Source: Myxococcota bacterium
GTDB lineage: Bacteria > Myxococcota > Polyangia > GCA-2747355 > JAKLHH01
Direction of reading: 5' to 3'
Assembly: GCA_022710245.1 (NCBI GenBank)
Contig: JAKLHH010000523.1
Span: 1-5,947 of the forward strand
DNA length: 5,947 nt
Shown: positions 5,593 through 5,947 of the stretch, piece by piece
How the letters are laid out: every line of letters starts with the position of its first letter
Position numbering within the stretch: the stretch's first letter is position 1
Program-made: the position numbers and the translations under genes
Notes under the pieces: generated by a model
What the model was told of the DNA's origin: nothing
The model's database searches: none
The model's input: only the letters and a program-made list of their open reading frames with translations

Positions 5593-5640
5593 GTCCGTTT
5601 TGGGCAAGGTTTGAATAGTGTCGGCGACCGGAAAACGGAC
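5593..5640. promoter_or_regulatory. 9-bp inverted repeat with 30-bp spacer
   Basis: GTCCGTTTT (5593-5601) is the exact reverse complement of AAAACGGAC (5632-5640). The arms are richer in A/T than the genome average and lie 90-137 bases before the kinase start, so they may be paired operator half-sites or the stem of an untranslated leader. The region 5513-5709 has no convincing gene: a 60-codon minus-strand frame (5682-5500) overlaps the kinase start by GTGA, but about a third of its codons end in A or T, unlike the flanking genes. Confidence 0.4.
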
Positions 5641-5678
5641 CTTCGCCCGTGCAGGAAATTTCCACCAACACGCCAAGG

Positions 5679-5700
5679 CCACGAGCCGTGGTCAGGACCA
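5679..5700 (-). terminator. Competing small hairpins after the right-edge gene
   Basis: CCACG-AGC-CGTGG (5679-5691) and TGGTC-AG-GACCA (5689-5700) are two short perfect stems that share bases, so only one can form at a time. They begin 10 nt past the stop of the right-edge minus-strand gene. There is no T-run, so the terminator role is weakly supported. Readthrough into the kinase remains possible. Confidence 0.2.
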
Positions 5701-5709
5701 GCGCACGGG

Positions 5710-5947
5710 TCAGAACCCCTCGGGGATCGTGCCGCGGAGGCAGCTGATCGTGTTCGGGGCGCGGCGGCTGGACCAGCACGCGCGCACGGGCGCCGCCGGC
5801 GTCCCCTCGGCGAGACCCTCCTCGGGGGACCAGCGCGGGACCTCGCCGGGCGCCAGGGAGTGCAGGCCGCTCTGCCAGGTCGCGATGATGTGGGTGTGCC
5901 CCGCGGCGCGGCAGCCGAGGCGCTCGGTCCAGGCGCGCGCGAAGGCC
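5710..5947 (-). CDS. Unrecognised protein, C-terminal end (partial)
   Basis: A frame open from the right edge (first full codon 5946-5944) to TGA at 5712-5710, giving 78 residues and no start inside the window. I do not recognise the family. Coding support is strong: 77 of the 78 sense codons end in G or C, as in the other real genes here, and this changes abruptly after the stop. Visible features are three Cys (fragment residues 12, 57, 69), four Trp, a GHTHIIATWQSGLHSL stretch and a Pro/Gly/Glu-rich middle, ending CLRGTIPEGF. Paired cysteines could suggest an exported protein, but no signal peptide is in view. It lies on the same strand as the kinase with a 206-nt gap, so co-transcription is possible but not shown. 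Confidence 0.75.
   Translation of the reverse strand, partial: AFARAWTERLGCRAAGHTHIIATWQSGLHSLAPGEVPRWSPEEGLAEGTPAAPVRACWSSRRAPNTISCLRGTIPEGF

Noticed and set aside
1..5947. CRISPR array, tRNA or rRNA genes, integrase or transposase genes
   Set aside because: I saw no regularly spaced repeats, no tRNA-like cloverleaf and no recombinase motifs on either strand. The only repeat-type structures are those listed.

Overview
The window is very GC-rich, and third codon positions are almost all G or C in the real genes. This codon use, together with a long acidic protein headed by a PilZ-like domain of the type expanded in myxobacteria (the TIGR02266 family) and a large orphan hybrid sensor kinase, suggests a member of the Myxococcota/Deltaproteobacteria. 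This is inference from protein style. The window holds no rRNA or other taxonomic marker apart from the last 73 codons of alaS.

Layout, left to right. Bases 1-224 (+) are the 3' end of alanyl-tRNA synthetase, ending in a short 10-bp tandem duplication. The 225-502 gap holds a hairpin after alaS and a good sigma-70-type promoter (TTGACA, 17 bp, TATCGT). That promoter leads into a 883-aa gene (503-3154, +) made of an N-terminal PilZ-like domain, a long Pro/Ala/Glu-rich and acidic disordered tail, and a short basic C-terminus. A 72-nt gap with a GC-rich hairpin separates it from a convergent 758-aa hybrid histidine kinase (3227-5503, -) with the order PAS-PAS-DHp-CA-REC-REC. Upstream of the kinase lies a roughly 200-bp region, less GC-rich than its flanks, that is dense in inverted repeats. 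The right edge (5710-5947, -) is the 3' end of an unrecognised gene on the same strand.

Two things stand out. First, the tail of the PilZ gene contains an in-frame segment of about 260 bp (about 2434-2689) unlike the rest of the gene: a chain of inverted repeats and three tandem modules of 42-48 bp, read without a stop inside the host gene. A second, partial copy of one module sits 571 bp upstream in a different reading frame, so the repetition is at the DNA level. This looks like a palindromic repetitive element that has colonised a coding sequence. Second, the kinase keeps its phosphoacceptor His and an intact second receiver domain but has lost most ATP-binding motifs (Mg-binding Asn of the N box, the second Gly of G1, the Gly-rich G2 loop and a recognisable F box), as well as the acidic residue after the His. 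It is probably a pseudokinase that relays or scaffolds signals rather than starting them.

The PilZ-like protein and the hybrid kinase are both signalling proteins and are convergent neighbours, but nothing in the sequence proves that they act together.
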